A DNA stretch of 64,000 nt from Spirochaeta thermophila DSM 6192. GTDB lineage: Bacteria > Spirochaetota > Spirochaetia > Winmispirales > Winmispiraceae. The stretch spans positions 1,939,501 to 2,003,500 of the forward strand of contig NC_014484.1 of the NCBI RefSeq assembly GCF_000147075.1. The letters are read 5' to 3'. A program made the translations under genes and the position numbers. Position 1 is the first letter of the stretch. Every line of letters starts with the position of its first letter. The notes under the pieces are model-generated. The model was not told where the DNA came from, made no database searches, and worked only from the letters and a program-made list of their open reading frames with translations. Positions 16,214-24,265 of this stretch are shown piece after piece.

Positions 16214-18295
16214 TTACAGCGAGAGTGCCTGCGCCACGTCGGTTCCGGTGAGGCGGAAGAGTTCGTCCCTCACCGATCGGCCGTGGTAGAGGTAGGCGTA
16301 GTATACCGAGGAGGCGAGGACCTTGCGAAGGTAGTGGCGCGTCTCAGGGAGGGGGAGGGCCTCTATCCAGAGGAGGGGCGGGAGGTGGGCGTAGGAGGCA
16401 GTCCAGGCCCTGGCCCTGGTGGGGCCTGCGTTGTAGGCGGCGAGGGCGTAGATGGGGAGGGAGAAGCGGTCGAGCATGCGCGAGAGGTAGGAGGTGCCCA
16501 GGGTGATGTTGTAGGAGGGGTCCTCCAGGTCGCCCGGTTCCATCCTGAGGCGGCGGCGTTCCTCCTCGGCGGTGGCGGGAACAAGCTGCATGAGGCCCAC
16601 GGCGTGGGCGTGCGAGACGATGGAGGGGGAGAAGAGGCTCTCCTCGCGCATGAGTCCGTAGAGCAGGGACTGGTCGAGGGAGGGGTGGGGAGAAAGGGTG
16701 CGAAGGGCGGCCTCCACCTCGTCGAGGAAGGGGCGGGGATAGAGCACAGTGCGGACGAGGTCCTCGGGGAGGGGGATTCCTTCCTCGTGGAGGTCGGCGA
16801 GGAGGTGGATGGCCTGGTAGTGGAGGCCGGCGTGGGAGAGGGCGCGGGCGAGGTCGAAGAGGGCGGAGGGTGCGGCAAGGGGAAGAAAGGGGCGGAGGAG
16901 GGAGGGAAGGCGGGGGTAGAGGGGACGGAACCGGAGGGCGAGGCGGATGAAGCGGGTGGCGGCAGGGTCGGAGGCGCGGGGGGTGTGCGGGGTGCGGGTG
17001 TAGTAGGCGAGGGGCGAGGCGTCGGGGTGGGCGAGGAGGTAGTAGTAGGGGTGGGTCAGGGGCGAGGAGGAGGCCTGTGCGAGGGCCTCCTTGAGGGTGC
17101 GCGCCTCGTCGGGGGAAAGGGGAAGGAGGCCGGCAGAGGCGGAGGCGAGGATGGCGGTGGAGAGGAGGGCGCGGTGGGGCGGGGAGAGGATGGGGGCGAG
17201 GGCGGTGTAGAGGCGGGGGAGGGTGCGGAACCGGCCGGTGCGTATGAGCTCGGAGACGTACTCGTCGAGCACGGGGGAGAGCTCCTGCGTGCTGTGGAGG
17301 AGGGCGGGGAGGCGGGGGGCGAGGGCGAGGGGGGCGTCCCCCCCACGGCGGACGGCGTTCGCAAAGAGGTACCAGGCGGTCCGGGCGCGGAGCGTGGGGG
17401 AGGAGGCCTCCTCCCCCACGGTCTCCCACACCTGGTCGGACCGGTCGTAGTCGCCTGCAAAGCGAAAGAGCCTGCCGGCGTAGTCGAGGGCAGAGAGCCG
17501 CACCTCCGGTCGCGTCTCGGCCAGCGAAAGGAAGAAGGAGGCGCCCTCCGAGAGGCGGCCCGAGAGCCTGAAGGCGGTGTAGAGGTCTGCGAGCACCGCG
17601 GGCGTGGCCCTCCCCCCTCCCTTCAGGTACGCCCGGTACCCCTCCACCGCCTCCCCATACCGCCCCTCCCTCACCGCCCCCACCGCCTCACCCAGCACCC
17701 CCCACTCCCCCACCACCCACACCCCCTCCGGCACCTCCCCCGCCCTCACCTCCTCCAGCACCCTCTCCCGCTCCCCAACCGCCCACAGCGCCCACGCCCG
17801 CGCCCTCCCCTCCCCCTCCTCGGCCACCCGCTCCAGCACCTCCCTCTCACCCCCTCCCCGCCGTGCCCACACCTCCACCAGCCTCGCCACAGCCTCCCCC
17901 CGCAGCTCTGCGTACCCCACCCCCCTCCTCGCCCACTCCTCCACCCCCGCAAGATCCCCTCGCCCGTACGCATCCTCCATCAGCCACCCGACGGCCCCCA
18001 CCCGCGCAGGCACCGACCCGCTCTCCGCCGCCACCTCCATACACACCCTCGCCTCCTCCCGCAACCCCATCCCCTCGTACACCAGCCCCAGGAAGAACGC
18101 CGCCCCCTCCTCCTCACGCTCCGCCCCCCGGGCGAGCACCCCCGCCTCCCGCCCCTCGAGCACCTCCACCCTCCCCTCCTCGAGCCCGTCGAGCACCCCC
18201 ACCACCCCGTCCTCCACCCCACCCTCCGAGGCACAGGCCCACACCAACACCACCCCCAGCGCTGCGACGCACAGGGAGACCCGCACCATCGACAT
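16214..18295 (-). CDS. lytic murein transglycosylase lipoprotein (Slt70-like)
   Basis: A protein of about 693 residues that cleaves the MurNAc-GlcNAc bond of peptidoglycan. A short signal ends in VWAC with Cys21 as a probable lipid anchor. The middle is a long helical superhelix with TPR-like pairs, as in Slt70. The C-terminal catalytic domain has LLYGLMREESLFSP with the general-acid Glu, then SHAHAVGLMQLVPATAEE, YNITLGTSYLSRML and ALAAYNAGPTRARAW. The start is taken at MSMV (18295), with GGAG about ten bases upstream. The codon use switches sharply in the gene: the 5' part is G-ending and G-rich, and from about 17,595 the rest is C-rich. Confidence 0.9.
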   Translation of the reverse strand: MSMVRVSLCVAALGVVLVWACASEGGVEDGVVGVLDGLEEGRVEVLEGREAGVLARGAEREEEGAAFFLGLVYEGMGLREEARVCMEVAAESGSVPARVGAVGWLMEDAYGRGDLAGVEEWARRGVGYAELRGEAVARLVEVWARRGGGEREVLERVAEEGEGRARAWALWAVGERERVLEEVRAGEVPEGVWVVGEWGVLGEAVGAVREGRYGEAVEGYRAYLKGGGRATPAVLADLYTAFRLSGRLSEGASFFLSLAETRPEVRLSALDYAGRLFRFAGDYDRSDQVWETVGEEASSPTLRARTAWYLFANAVRRGGDAPLALAPRLPALLHSTQELSPVLDEYVSELIRTGRFRTLPRLYTALAPILSPPHRALLSTAILASASAGLLPLSPDEARTLKEALAQASSSPLTHPYYYLLAHPDASPLAYYTRTPHTPRASDPAATRFIRLALRFRPLYPRLPSLLRPFLPLAAPSALFDLARALSHAGLHYQAIHLLADLHEEGIPLPEDLVRTVLYPRPFLDEVEAALRTLSPHPSLDQSLLYGLMREESLFSPSIVSHAHAVGLMQLVPATAEEERRRLRMEPGDLEDPSYNITLGTSYLSRMLDRFSLPIYALAAYNAGPTRARAWTASYAHLPPLLWIEALPLPETRHYLRKVLASSVYYAYLYHGRSVRDELFRLTGTDVAQALSL

Positions 18296-18306
18296 CGAGA
18301 CCACTC

Positions 18307-18915
18307 CTATCGTCTCAGGGACACACCGAGAAGTCCCGCCCACCCCGCCGCCATCCGCAGCCCCTCACCCAGCGATCCCTCGAGCCGGGGAAGCGGCTCG
18401 GGCTGGAGGAGGAACCGATACACCAGATACGCACCGCCAAGCGCCACCCCCAGTCCCAGGAGCACCCCTGCCACCAGGAGCAGCCACCACCCCGCCGACC
18501 GCCGCGGCCGCTCCTCCTCCCACTCGCTGAAGACATCCTCGTCCAGATCCCCCTGCCGCCTCATCTCTTCCTCGAGCGCCTCCCGCTCCTCGAGAGAGAG
18601 GAGATCGAGATCGGGGAGCGCGTACTCCTCCTCGATGAGCGAGAGGTTCACGTTCAGGTGCTGCTGGCGGTCGCCCGACCGCGCACGCGCCACCAGCCGC
18701 CCATCCCGGACGAGCACATCCACCACCACCTCCCCCTCCGCCTCGATGAAGAGCGAACCCACGTGGAGCTCCTTCTGATCATCCCGCATGAGGAGCCGCA
18801 CCTCGACCTGGCGCTGGCCCTCGTGCGCCGGCTCGAGCACCACCCGCTTCGCCCCACCGCTCCTCTCATCCACCAGGGGGAAGAACCGTCTGTCCGCAAG
18901 CGCTATGCCCACCAT
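18307..18915 (-). CDS. membrane protein with Hsp70 substrate-domain-like N-terminus
   Basis: A 202-residue protein. Residues 1-95 form a beta-rich domain whose series VEVRLLMRDDQKELHVGSLF and GEVVVDVLVRDGRLVARARSGDR resembles the substrate-binding beta sandwich of DnaK (the part read as '[20 protein letters not shown]' in DnaK). No ATPase domain is present. A charged helical linker (about 95-135) follows, then one strong transmembrane helix (GWWLLLVAGVLLGLGVALGGAYLVYRF) and a short tail. The Hsp70 resemblance is my reading of the pattern and needs a profile search. It directly precedes the lytic transglycosylase gene, so a role at the envelope is plausible. Confidence 0.65.
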   Translation of the reverse strand: MVGIALADRRFFPLVDERSGGAKRVVLEPAHEGQRQVEVRLLMRDDQKELHVGSLFIEAEGEVVVDVLVRDGRLVARARSGDRQQHLNVNLSLIEEEYALPDLDLLSLEEREALEEEMRRQGDLDEDVFSEWEEERPRRSAGWWLLLVAGVLLGLGVALGGAYLVYRFLLQPEPLPRLEGSLGEGLRMAAGWAGLLGVSLRR

Positions 18916-18925
18916 GTACCTCTAG

Positions 18926-18960
18926 AGTAAAACCCACACACGCGATTTGTCAATGACAAA
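18926..18960 (-). promoter_or_regulatory. promoter with palindromic operator, nearly leaderless
   Basis: Minus-strand -35 TTGACA (18948-18953), 16-base spacer and -10 TTTACT (18926-18931). Predicted transcription would begin only about four bases before the ATG at 18915, so the AGAGGT site would be truncated. The -35 is covered by a perfect 7-bp inverted repeat TTTGTCA-A-TGACAAA (18946-18960), which looks like a repressor site. Confidence 0.5.
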
Positions 18961-19147
18961 GATCCTTGCGCTGCGGACAAAGAAATACTGAGCCTTTTGC
19001 GCTGTTTTCACGCAACGATAGGTAAAGGAATTACAAGCGGGTGGGGATTTATGTTACCCCAAAAACACGGTCCACAGGTGCGATAGAAGGGGAAAAAGAG
19101 GTCGGAGTTGAAAAAGTGACCCCAAAAAAGAGGGCCCCCCGGTTTTT

Positions 19148-19164
19148 CCATGATAGAATCATGG
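19148..19164. repeat. perfect dyad before the transposase start
   Basis: CCATGAT-AGA-ATCATGG, a 7-bp inverted repeat with a 3-base loop, 25 bases before the transposase ATG. Such hairpins often limit translation from outside transcripts in insertion sequences. Confidence 0.55.
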
Positions 19165-19189
19165 TAGCAAAAGACCGACGGAGGGGCCC

Positions 19190-20514
19190 ATGGCACGTAT
19201 AGCACAGAAATCACTTTTTTGCTGGCACGATGTAGAAGAATTGGGGGATTTACATCGGCTTCGGCTGGTGTTGGAGAACCTGCCGGATGAGGAACTGATG
19301 CAGCAGCTTGAACAGAGGCGAGGGAGAGGGCCGGAATGAGTATCCGGTACGGGCGATGTGGAACTCGCTCGTTGCGGGGATCGTGTTTCAGCACCCGAGC
19401 ATCGAGCAGCTACGCCGGGAGCTCTTGCGGAACGGGCAGTTGAGGGACCTGTGTGGATTTGATCCTACCCGGGGAAGCGATGCGGTACCCAGTGCCAGCG
19501 CGTACAGCCGGTTTCTTTCCACCTTGAGGAAGCGGACGATCCGAACGGCACTGGTGAAGGTGTGTACAGCCCTGGTGGATCAGTGCTACCGGGAGCTGCC
19601 TGGATTCGGGCGGCGGCTGGGAGCCGATGGGAAGGGGATAGCAAGTGTTGCCCGTCGAAGGGGGAAGGGTGCCGGAGACCGGCGAGGGGAGCACGATGCG
19701 GACTGGGGGGTGTCATGAGTATGTGTATCAGAATGAACGGGGGGAGGTGCAGAAGTCGGTAAAGAAATGGTTTGGGTTTACGGTGCACCTCCTTGCGGAT
19801 ACAGAGTATGAACTGCCGGTGGCCTTTACGGTGAGTCGGGCCTCAAAGCACGAGGTGCCGGTGATGCGAAAGCTGATTCGGTCCCTGGATCGCCATCGGC
19901 CGCATATACTCAAGGCGGCAGAAGTGTTCACGGCCGACCGGGGCTATGATGATGGCACGTTGATAGATCTGTTGTGGCACGAGCACCGGATCAAACCGGT
20001 CATCGATATTCGTAATGCATGGAAAGATGGAGAGGAGACGAAGCTGGTGGCAGGGACACCGAACGTGGTGTATGACTACCAGGGGACGGTGAGTTGTGTC
20101 TGTATGGCCACGGGGACGCAGCGGGAGATGGCCTACCGGGGGTTTGAAGAAAAGCGGGGAACGTTGAAGTACGGCTGTCCTGCGGTGCACTATGGGTATG
20201 AGTGTGCAGGCAAAGCCTCCTGTCCCCTGGCCTCCTGTATCCGGATCCCCCTCTCCACGGACCGCAGAGTCTTCACGCCTATCGCCCGATCTTCGTATCG
20301 GTGGAAGCGGGAGTATGCCAAGCGAACGGCCTTGGAGCGGATCCACAGCCGGCTGGATCGAAGCTTTAGCCTGGAACTCCACACGATCCGGGGGCAGGAG
20401 AAACTCTCGGTTCACCTTACGCTGGTGTTCTCTGTCATGAGTGCCCTTGCCCTGGGACGAGTGCGAGAGAACCAGCCGAACCAGATGCGCTCCCTGGTCA
20501 GGCCTGCGGCCTAA
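19190..20514 (+). pseudogene. IS transposase (DDE family) broken by two +1 frameshifts
   Basis: Three segments in three frames together give one transposase of about 440 residues. Frame one starts at the ATG at 19190 (MARIAQKSLFCWHDVEELGD) and stops at the TGA at 19337-19339. The sequence continues in the next frame (RNEYPVRAMWNSLVAGIVFQ) to the TGA at 19716-19718, and then in the third (CHEYVYQNERGEVQKSVKKW) to 20514. Removing one C from GGCCGG at 19328-19334 and one G from the G6 run at 19705-19710 restores a single frame. DDE residues are likely in GADGKGI, VFTADRGYDD and ERIHSRLDRSF. It is probably inactive as it stands. Confidence 0.85.
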
Positions 20515-20888
20515 CGAGCGGTCTTACCGAAACCGATCCCCAGCATCCACTTTCCCTTGAGGAATCCTGAGGGCAGGTGTGTCCGGTTTGAATACAGAAC
20601 CGCCGTGCTGGAGAGAACGCGAGTGAACCATCGTGCATATTGTACCGTTCTGAGCACTATTCCGGATAAGAATACGGTAACGGTGACACCCTAAGCAGGC
20701 ATTACAGAGCCTTGTCGCCCAGGATTCCCGTTGGCTTACTAAAAAAAGCAGTACAGCCCAAAAGGCTCCTACTATATAGCACTTTTCTTTCCGGCCTGAT
20801 CGTCGTATAATGAACGATTGTCGGCACGGGGCCTCGACGGGGCCACCGGGATGACCATACAGCACACAGCTCTTTTAAGGAGGAAAAC
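20515..20888 (+). other. non-coding stretch with promoter for the nitrilase gene
   Basis: No credible gene is seen in these 374 bases. The left part probably contains the unseen right end of the insertion sequence. It also holds an inverted repeat TACCGT ... ACGGTA (about 20,641-20,683). On the right a perfect -10 TATAAT at 20806-20811 lacks a good -35. The final AAGGAGG serves the nitrilase gene. Confidence 0.5.
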
Positions 20889-21707
20889 ATGAACGTAGGC
20901 TACCTCCAGTTCGCCCCTCTCTTCGGCGAGCCGGAGAAGAACCTGGAAGCCATCCGTGAACACATACTCGGCCACCTCCAGGGCGGCGGCACGAAACCCG
21001 ATCTCCTCGTCCTTCCCGAGCTCGCCCTCTCCGGCTATCTCTTCCTCTCACAGGACGAAGTGGTACGAACGGCCGAACCCGTGGATACCGGCCCCTGCAT
21101 CGAGGCCCTCTCCCGGCTCGCACAGGAGACAGGGATCCACCTCGCCCTCGGCTTCGCCGAAGAGGAGATGGGCAGGTACTACAACAGCGCGGTCCTCCTC
21201 ACCCCTGAGGGAAGACGCTTCCTCTATCGGAAGATGCACCTCTTCGCCGAGGAAAAGCACTTCTTCTCTCCGGGCAACCTCGGGTTCCCGGTCTTCACCA
21301 TACAGGGAGTACGCGTGGCCCTCCTCGTGTGCTTCGACCACATGTTCCCCGAAGCGGCCCGCACGGTGGCCCTTCAGGGGGCACACGTGGTGTGCCACCC
21401 CTCCAACCTCGTGCTCCCCGAGTACGGCCAGCTCACCACCCGGGTCCGGGCCATCGAGAACCGCATCTTCTGGATCCTCGCCAACCGCATCGGCGTGGAG
21501 GAGCGAGGCGGGAAGCGCCTCAGGTACACCGGGAGGAGCCACATCATCTCCCCCACAGGGACCATCCTCGCCCAGGCGCCCGAGGAGGAACCGGCCCTCC
21601 ACGTGGTGGAGATAGACCCCAAGGAGGCCGAGGACAAGCACGTGACCCCCCAGAACCACCTCTTCCACGAGAGACGGCTCGACTACTACATCCTCTTCTC
21701 GGCCTGA
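20889..21707 (+). CDS. carbon-nitrogen hydrolase (nitrilase superfamily)
   Basis: A 272-residue amidase-type enzyme with the complete Glu-Lys-Cys triad of the superfamily: Glu44 in LLVLPELALSGY, Lys115 in YRKMHLFAEEKHFF and Cys148 in VALLVCFDHMFPEAAR. The family cuts non-peptide C-N bonds in amides and carbamoyl compounds; the closest group by motif (KMHLF, then CFDHMFPE) is the omega-amidase/predicted amidohydrolase branch. The substrate is not predictable from context. An AAGGAGG site sits seven bases before the ATG. Its 3' end overlaps the convergent small gene by 22 bases. Confidence 0.9.
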   Translation: MNVGYLQFAPLFGEPEKNLEAIREHILGHLQGGGTKPDLLVLPELALSGYLFLSQDEVVRTAEPVDTGPCIEALSRLAQETGIHLALGFAEEEMGRYYNSAVLLTPEGRRFLYRKMHLFAEEKHFFSPGNLGFPVFTIQGVRVALLVCFDHMFPEAARTVALQGAHVVCHPSNLVLPEYGQLTTRVRAIENRIFWILANRIGVEERGGKRLRYTGRSHIISPTGTILAQAPEEEPALHVVEIDPKEAEDKHVTPQNHLFHERRLDYYILFSA

Positions 21708-22090
21708 GTCCTCCGTCCCCCTCTCGATGACTCCATCCGCTCCACGATGAACCGCACGAGCTGGGGCTCGAGCCGGGTGCTCGCCTCGAGGAAGCGGGCG
21801 AGCACCTCGTCGGTCCGGAACTCACCGTCGGGCATGAGCACAGGACTCTGCTTTATGCTGAACGGCACGTCCCCCCCGTCGACCCGCATGTGGCTCCACC
21901 CCCCCGCGGCCTGCCACGTGAAGGCCCGCTCGTCGCCCTGCCTGTCGTAACAGAGCTGGAAGCCCACGATCCTCTCCACCGTGGGAGGACCATCGTCGCG
22001 GTACCACACGATGAGATCGAAGTACTCGTCCTGGAACCAGCGCCTGAAGACCCCCGGCTCCTGACGCACGTGTCGTATCTCCCGGAGCAT
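21686..22090 (-). CDS. hypothetical protein
   Basis: A protein of 134 residues from MLREIRHVRQEPGVFRRWFQ, with a hydrophilic core (DEYFDLIVWYRDDGPPTVERIVGFQLCYDRQGDERAF, in two parts) and a C-terminal helix LVRFIVERMESSRGG. The core looks like a small beta-sheet protein, and similar short proteins are found in several bacteria, but I cannot name a family. The ATG at 22090 follows GGTAGAGGT. Upstream codons in the same frame run into the promoter of the betaine operon and are unlikely to be used. The gene is convergent with the nitrilase gene. Confidence 0.6.
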   Translation of the reverse strand: MLREIRHVRQEPGVFRRWFQDEYFDLIVWYRDDGPPTVERIVGFQLCYDRQGDERAFTWQAAGGWSHMRVDGGDVPFSIKQSPVLMPDGEFRTDEVLARFLEASTRLEPQLVRFIVERMESSRGGRRTQAEKRM

Positions 22091-22136
22091 ACCTCTACCA
22101 GCATACCGCACATCATCCTCCCCCGCAACGGTTTCC

Positions 22137-22165
22137 TTGCCTTTTCCCCCCATCGTGACTACACT
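22137..22165 (+). promoter_or_regulatory. promoter of the osmoprotectant operon
   Basis: -35 TTGCCT (22137-22142), 17-base spacer, -10 TACACT (22160-22165). Transcription near 22172 would exclude the two ATG codons at 22137 and 22170 and leaves the TTG at 22203, preceded by AGGGGG, as the start of the lipoprotein gene. Confidence 0.55.
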
Positions 22166-22202
22166 ATGTATGTACGCACGACACACTATTCAGGGGGTTG
22201 TT

Positions 22203-23135
22203 TTGAGGAAATTCGTTCTCCTGTTTCTCTCCGTATTTCTTATCTTTTCGCTCGTCATCTCCTGCGCAAAGAAGCAGGAAGAGACCAGGGGCCCGATCAC
22301 CGTGGCATCGAAGATAGACACCGAAGGAGCCCTCCTGGGCACCATGATCGTCATCCTCCTCGAAGAGCACGGCTTCGCGGTGGAAAACAAGGTCCAGCTC
22401 GGTCCCACGGACATCGTACGCAAGGCCATCATAAACGGCCAGATCGACATCTATCCCGAGTACACAGGCAACGGCGGGTTCTTCTATCCCGAAGCCCCGC
22501 GGGACGTGTGGAAGGACAGGATCGAGGCCTACCGGACCGTGAGAGATCTGGACTACGAGACCCACCGCCTCGTCTGGCTCGAGCCCGCACCTGCCAACAA
22601 CACCTGGGCGATCGCGGTGCGGAAGGACCTCGCAGGGGGTTCTCTCTCCACCCTGGAGGATCTCGCCCGCTACATCGAACAGGGTGGCGAGTTCAAGATC
22701 GCGGTCTCGGAGGAGTTCGTCTCCCGCCCGGACGCCCTCCCCGCCTTCGAAGAGGCCTACGGATTCACCCTCGCAAAATCGCAGATGCTCGTGCTCTCGG
22801 GAGGCAATACCGCCACCACCGAACGTGCAGCCGCAGAGGGGACCGACGGGGTGAACGCAGCCATGGCCTACGGAACCGACGGGCAGCTCGCCGCGCTCGG
22901 GCTCGTGGTCCTCGAGGACAACCTCGGGGTACAACCGGTCTACGAACCGGCCCCGGTGGTGAGAGAAGAGGTGCTCAAGACGTATCCCGAGATCGAGGAG
23001 ATCCTCGAACCTGTGTTCAAGAGCCTCACCCTCACCACGCTCCAGTCGCTCAACGCACGGATCGCCGTGGAGGGAGAGGATCCGGCCGTGGTGGCACGGG
23101 AGTACCTCGTTCGGAAGGGATTCATCTCCGACTGA
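22203..23135 (+). CDS. osmoprotectant (glycine betaine/choline-type) ABC substrate-binding lipoprotein
   Basis: A protein of about 310 residues, the extracellular receptor of an OpuB/OpuC/OsmU-type importer. From the TTG start the signal ends in LVISC with the lipidated Cys21. The mature part opens with ITVASKIDTEGALLGTMIVILLEEHGF and contains DIVRKAIINGQIDIYPEYTG, the diagnostic OpuAC/OsmF family motif. NNTWAIAVRKDLA continues the match. Aromatic residues that usually form the cage around the quaternary ammonium are Tyr in YPEYTG and others that I cannot assign with certainty. First gene of the four-gene operon. Confidence 0.88.
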   Translation: MRKFVLLFLSVFLIFSLVISCAKKQEETRGPITVASKIDTEGALLGTMIVILLEEHGFAVENKVQLGPTDIVRKAIINGQIDIYPEYTGNGGFFYPEAPRDVWKDRIEAYRTVRDLDYETHRLVWLEPAPANNTWAIAVRKDLAGGSLSTLEDLARYIEQGGEFKIAVSEEFVSRPDALPAFEEAYGFTLAKSQMLVLSGGNTATTERAAAEGTDGVNAAMAYGTDGQLAALGLVVLEDNLGVQPVYEPAPVVREEVLKTYPEIEEILEPVFKSLTLTTLQSLNARIAVEGEDPAVVAREYLVRKGFISD

Positions 23136-23137
23136 GT

Positions 23138-24265
23138 ATGGAAAGGGAACGCATACTCCTCATGGGAGGAGGGGCTGCGACATGTCTCGGTCTCCTCCTC
23201 CCCTTTGCATGGGCCGTCCCGAACAGGGTGGCCCCCGGTGTGCCGGTACGGCTCGACCCCCTTTCCACCCTCGTCCTCCTCGGATCGCTCGGTGTGGTGC
23301 TCCTTCTGGAATGGAAGGAACGAGCTCCCCGCCTCCGCCCTTTGCTCGCCGGTCTCTCCATCCTCGTCCCCTGGATCCTCCTCGCCGTCCTTGCCCGCCT
23401 CCACGCCCCTTCCCCACCCGCCCGCATCAACCCCGGTACGGGCTTCTTCGCCTATGAGGCAGCCGGCATCGTCCTCCTCGCGAGGGCCCGGTACAGCGGT
23501 GCCCTCCAGACACGGAAGTGGGGAACGGCCCTCGCCCTCCTCGGCATGGTGGCACTCCTCCTCTCAGGGGCCCTCGACGGCCTGGGAGTGATGCGTGAGT
23601 TCGCCACCAGGAGGCGTGTGTTCCTCCAGGAGACCGCTGCACACCTCAGCCTCTCGGGCGCGGGCATCCTCATCGCCACCCTTGCAGGCATCCCCCTCGG
23701 GATCCTCGCGCATAAGAACAAGAAGGCGGGTGGAGTCGTGTTCTCCTTCACCGGGGGGATCCAGACCATCCCGAGCCTCGCCCTCTTCGGCCTCCTCATC
23801 GCCCCACTCGCGGCCCTCTCCGAGGCCGTCCCGGTCCTGAGGGACGTGGGAATCAGCGGTCTGGGGAACACCCCTGCACTCATCGCCCTCTCCCTCTACG
23901 CCCTCCTCCCCATCGTGCGCACCACCGCGGCCGGGCTCTCGCTCCTCGAAAAGGGGTTGCTCGAGGCGGCCCGGGGCATGGGGCTCTCCCCCCTCCAGCG
24001 TCTCTTCTGGGTGGAGATCCCCGTCTCCCTCCCCGTGATCCTCGCCGGCCTCCGTACCGCCTCGGTACAGGTGGTGGGGACCACCACGGTGGCCGCCCTC
24101 ATAGGGGCCGGGGGGTTCGGGCGCTTCATCTTCCAGGGGCTGGGCCAGTCGGCCTACGACCTCATCGCCCTGGGGGTGCTCCCCACCGTCCTCCTCTCCC
24201 TGGGGGTCGACCGTGCGTGGGCCCTGGTCATCACATGCTTCAAGGAAAGGACGAGCCGTGTTTGA
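23138..24265 (+). CDS. osmoprotectant ABC transporter permease with extra N-terminal helices
   Basis: A 375-residue membrane protein. Residues 1-145 hold four or five hydrophobic segments not found in the minimal permease; the rest is the BPD_transp_1 core with RRRVFLQETAAHLSLSGAGILIATLAGIPLGILA, GGIQTIPSLALFGLLI and the EAARGMGLSPLQRLFWVEIPVSLPVILAGLR coupling loop (EAA motif). The end overlaps the ATPase start by eight bases. The start two bases after the lipoprotein stop shows coupling. Similar N-terminal extensions occur in OpuB/YehY-like permeases. Confidence 0.88.
   Translation: MERERILLMGGGAATCLGLLLPFAWAVPNRVAPGVPVRLDPLSTLVLLGSLGVVLLLEWKERAPRLRPLLAGLSILVPWILLAVLARLHAPSPPARINPGTGFFAYEAAGIVLLARARYSGALQTRKWGTALALLGMVALLLSGALDGLGVMREFATRRRVFLQETAAHLSLSGAGILIATLAGIPLGILAHKNKKAGGVVFSFTGGIQTIPSLALFGLLIAPLAALSEAVPVLRDVGISGLGNTPALIALSLYALLPIVRTTAAGLSLLEKGLLEAARGMGLSPLQRLFWVEIPVSLPVILAGLRTASVQVVGTTTVAALIGAGGFGRFIFQGLGQSAYDLIALGVLPTVLLSLGVDRAWALVITCFKERTSRV

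Larger units (their letters stand above)
19148..20514 (+). mobile_element. IS4/IS5-superfamily insertion sequence, inactive; ends not defined
   Basis: The transposase gene and its 5' leader occupy this stretch. No convincing terminal inverted repeats or target-site duplication could be recognised by eye, so the limits given are those of the dyad before the gene and the transposase stop. Two near-identical 13-base direct repeats lie to the left: GTTACCCCAAAAA (about 19,055) and GTGACCCCAAAAA (about 19,117), differing at one base. Confidence 0.7.

Noticed and set aside
16283-18778. Open frame of about 830 codons on the plus strand
   Set aside because: It lies opposite the lytic transglycosylase and Hsp70-like genes and gives Gly/Glu-rich then Pro/His-rich sequence without any fold-like pattern.
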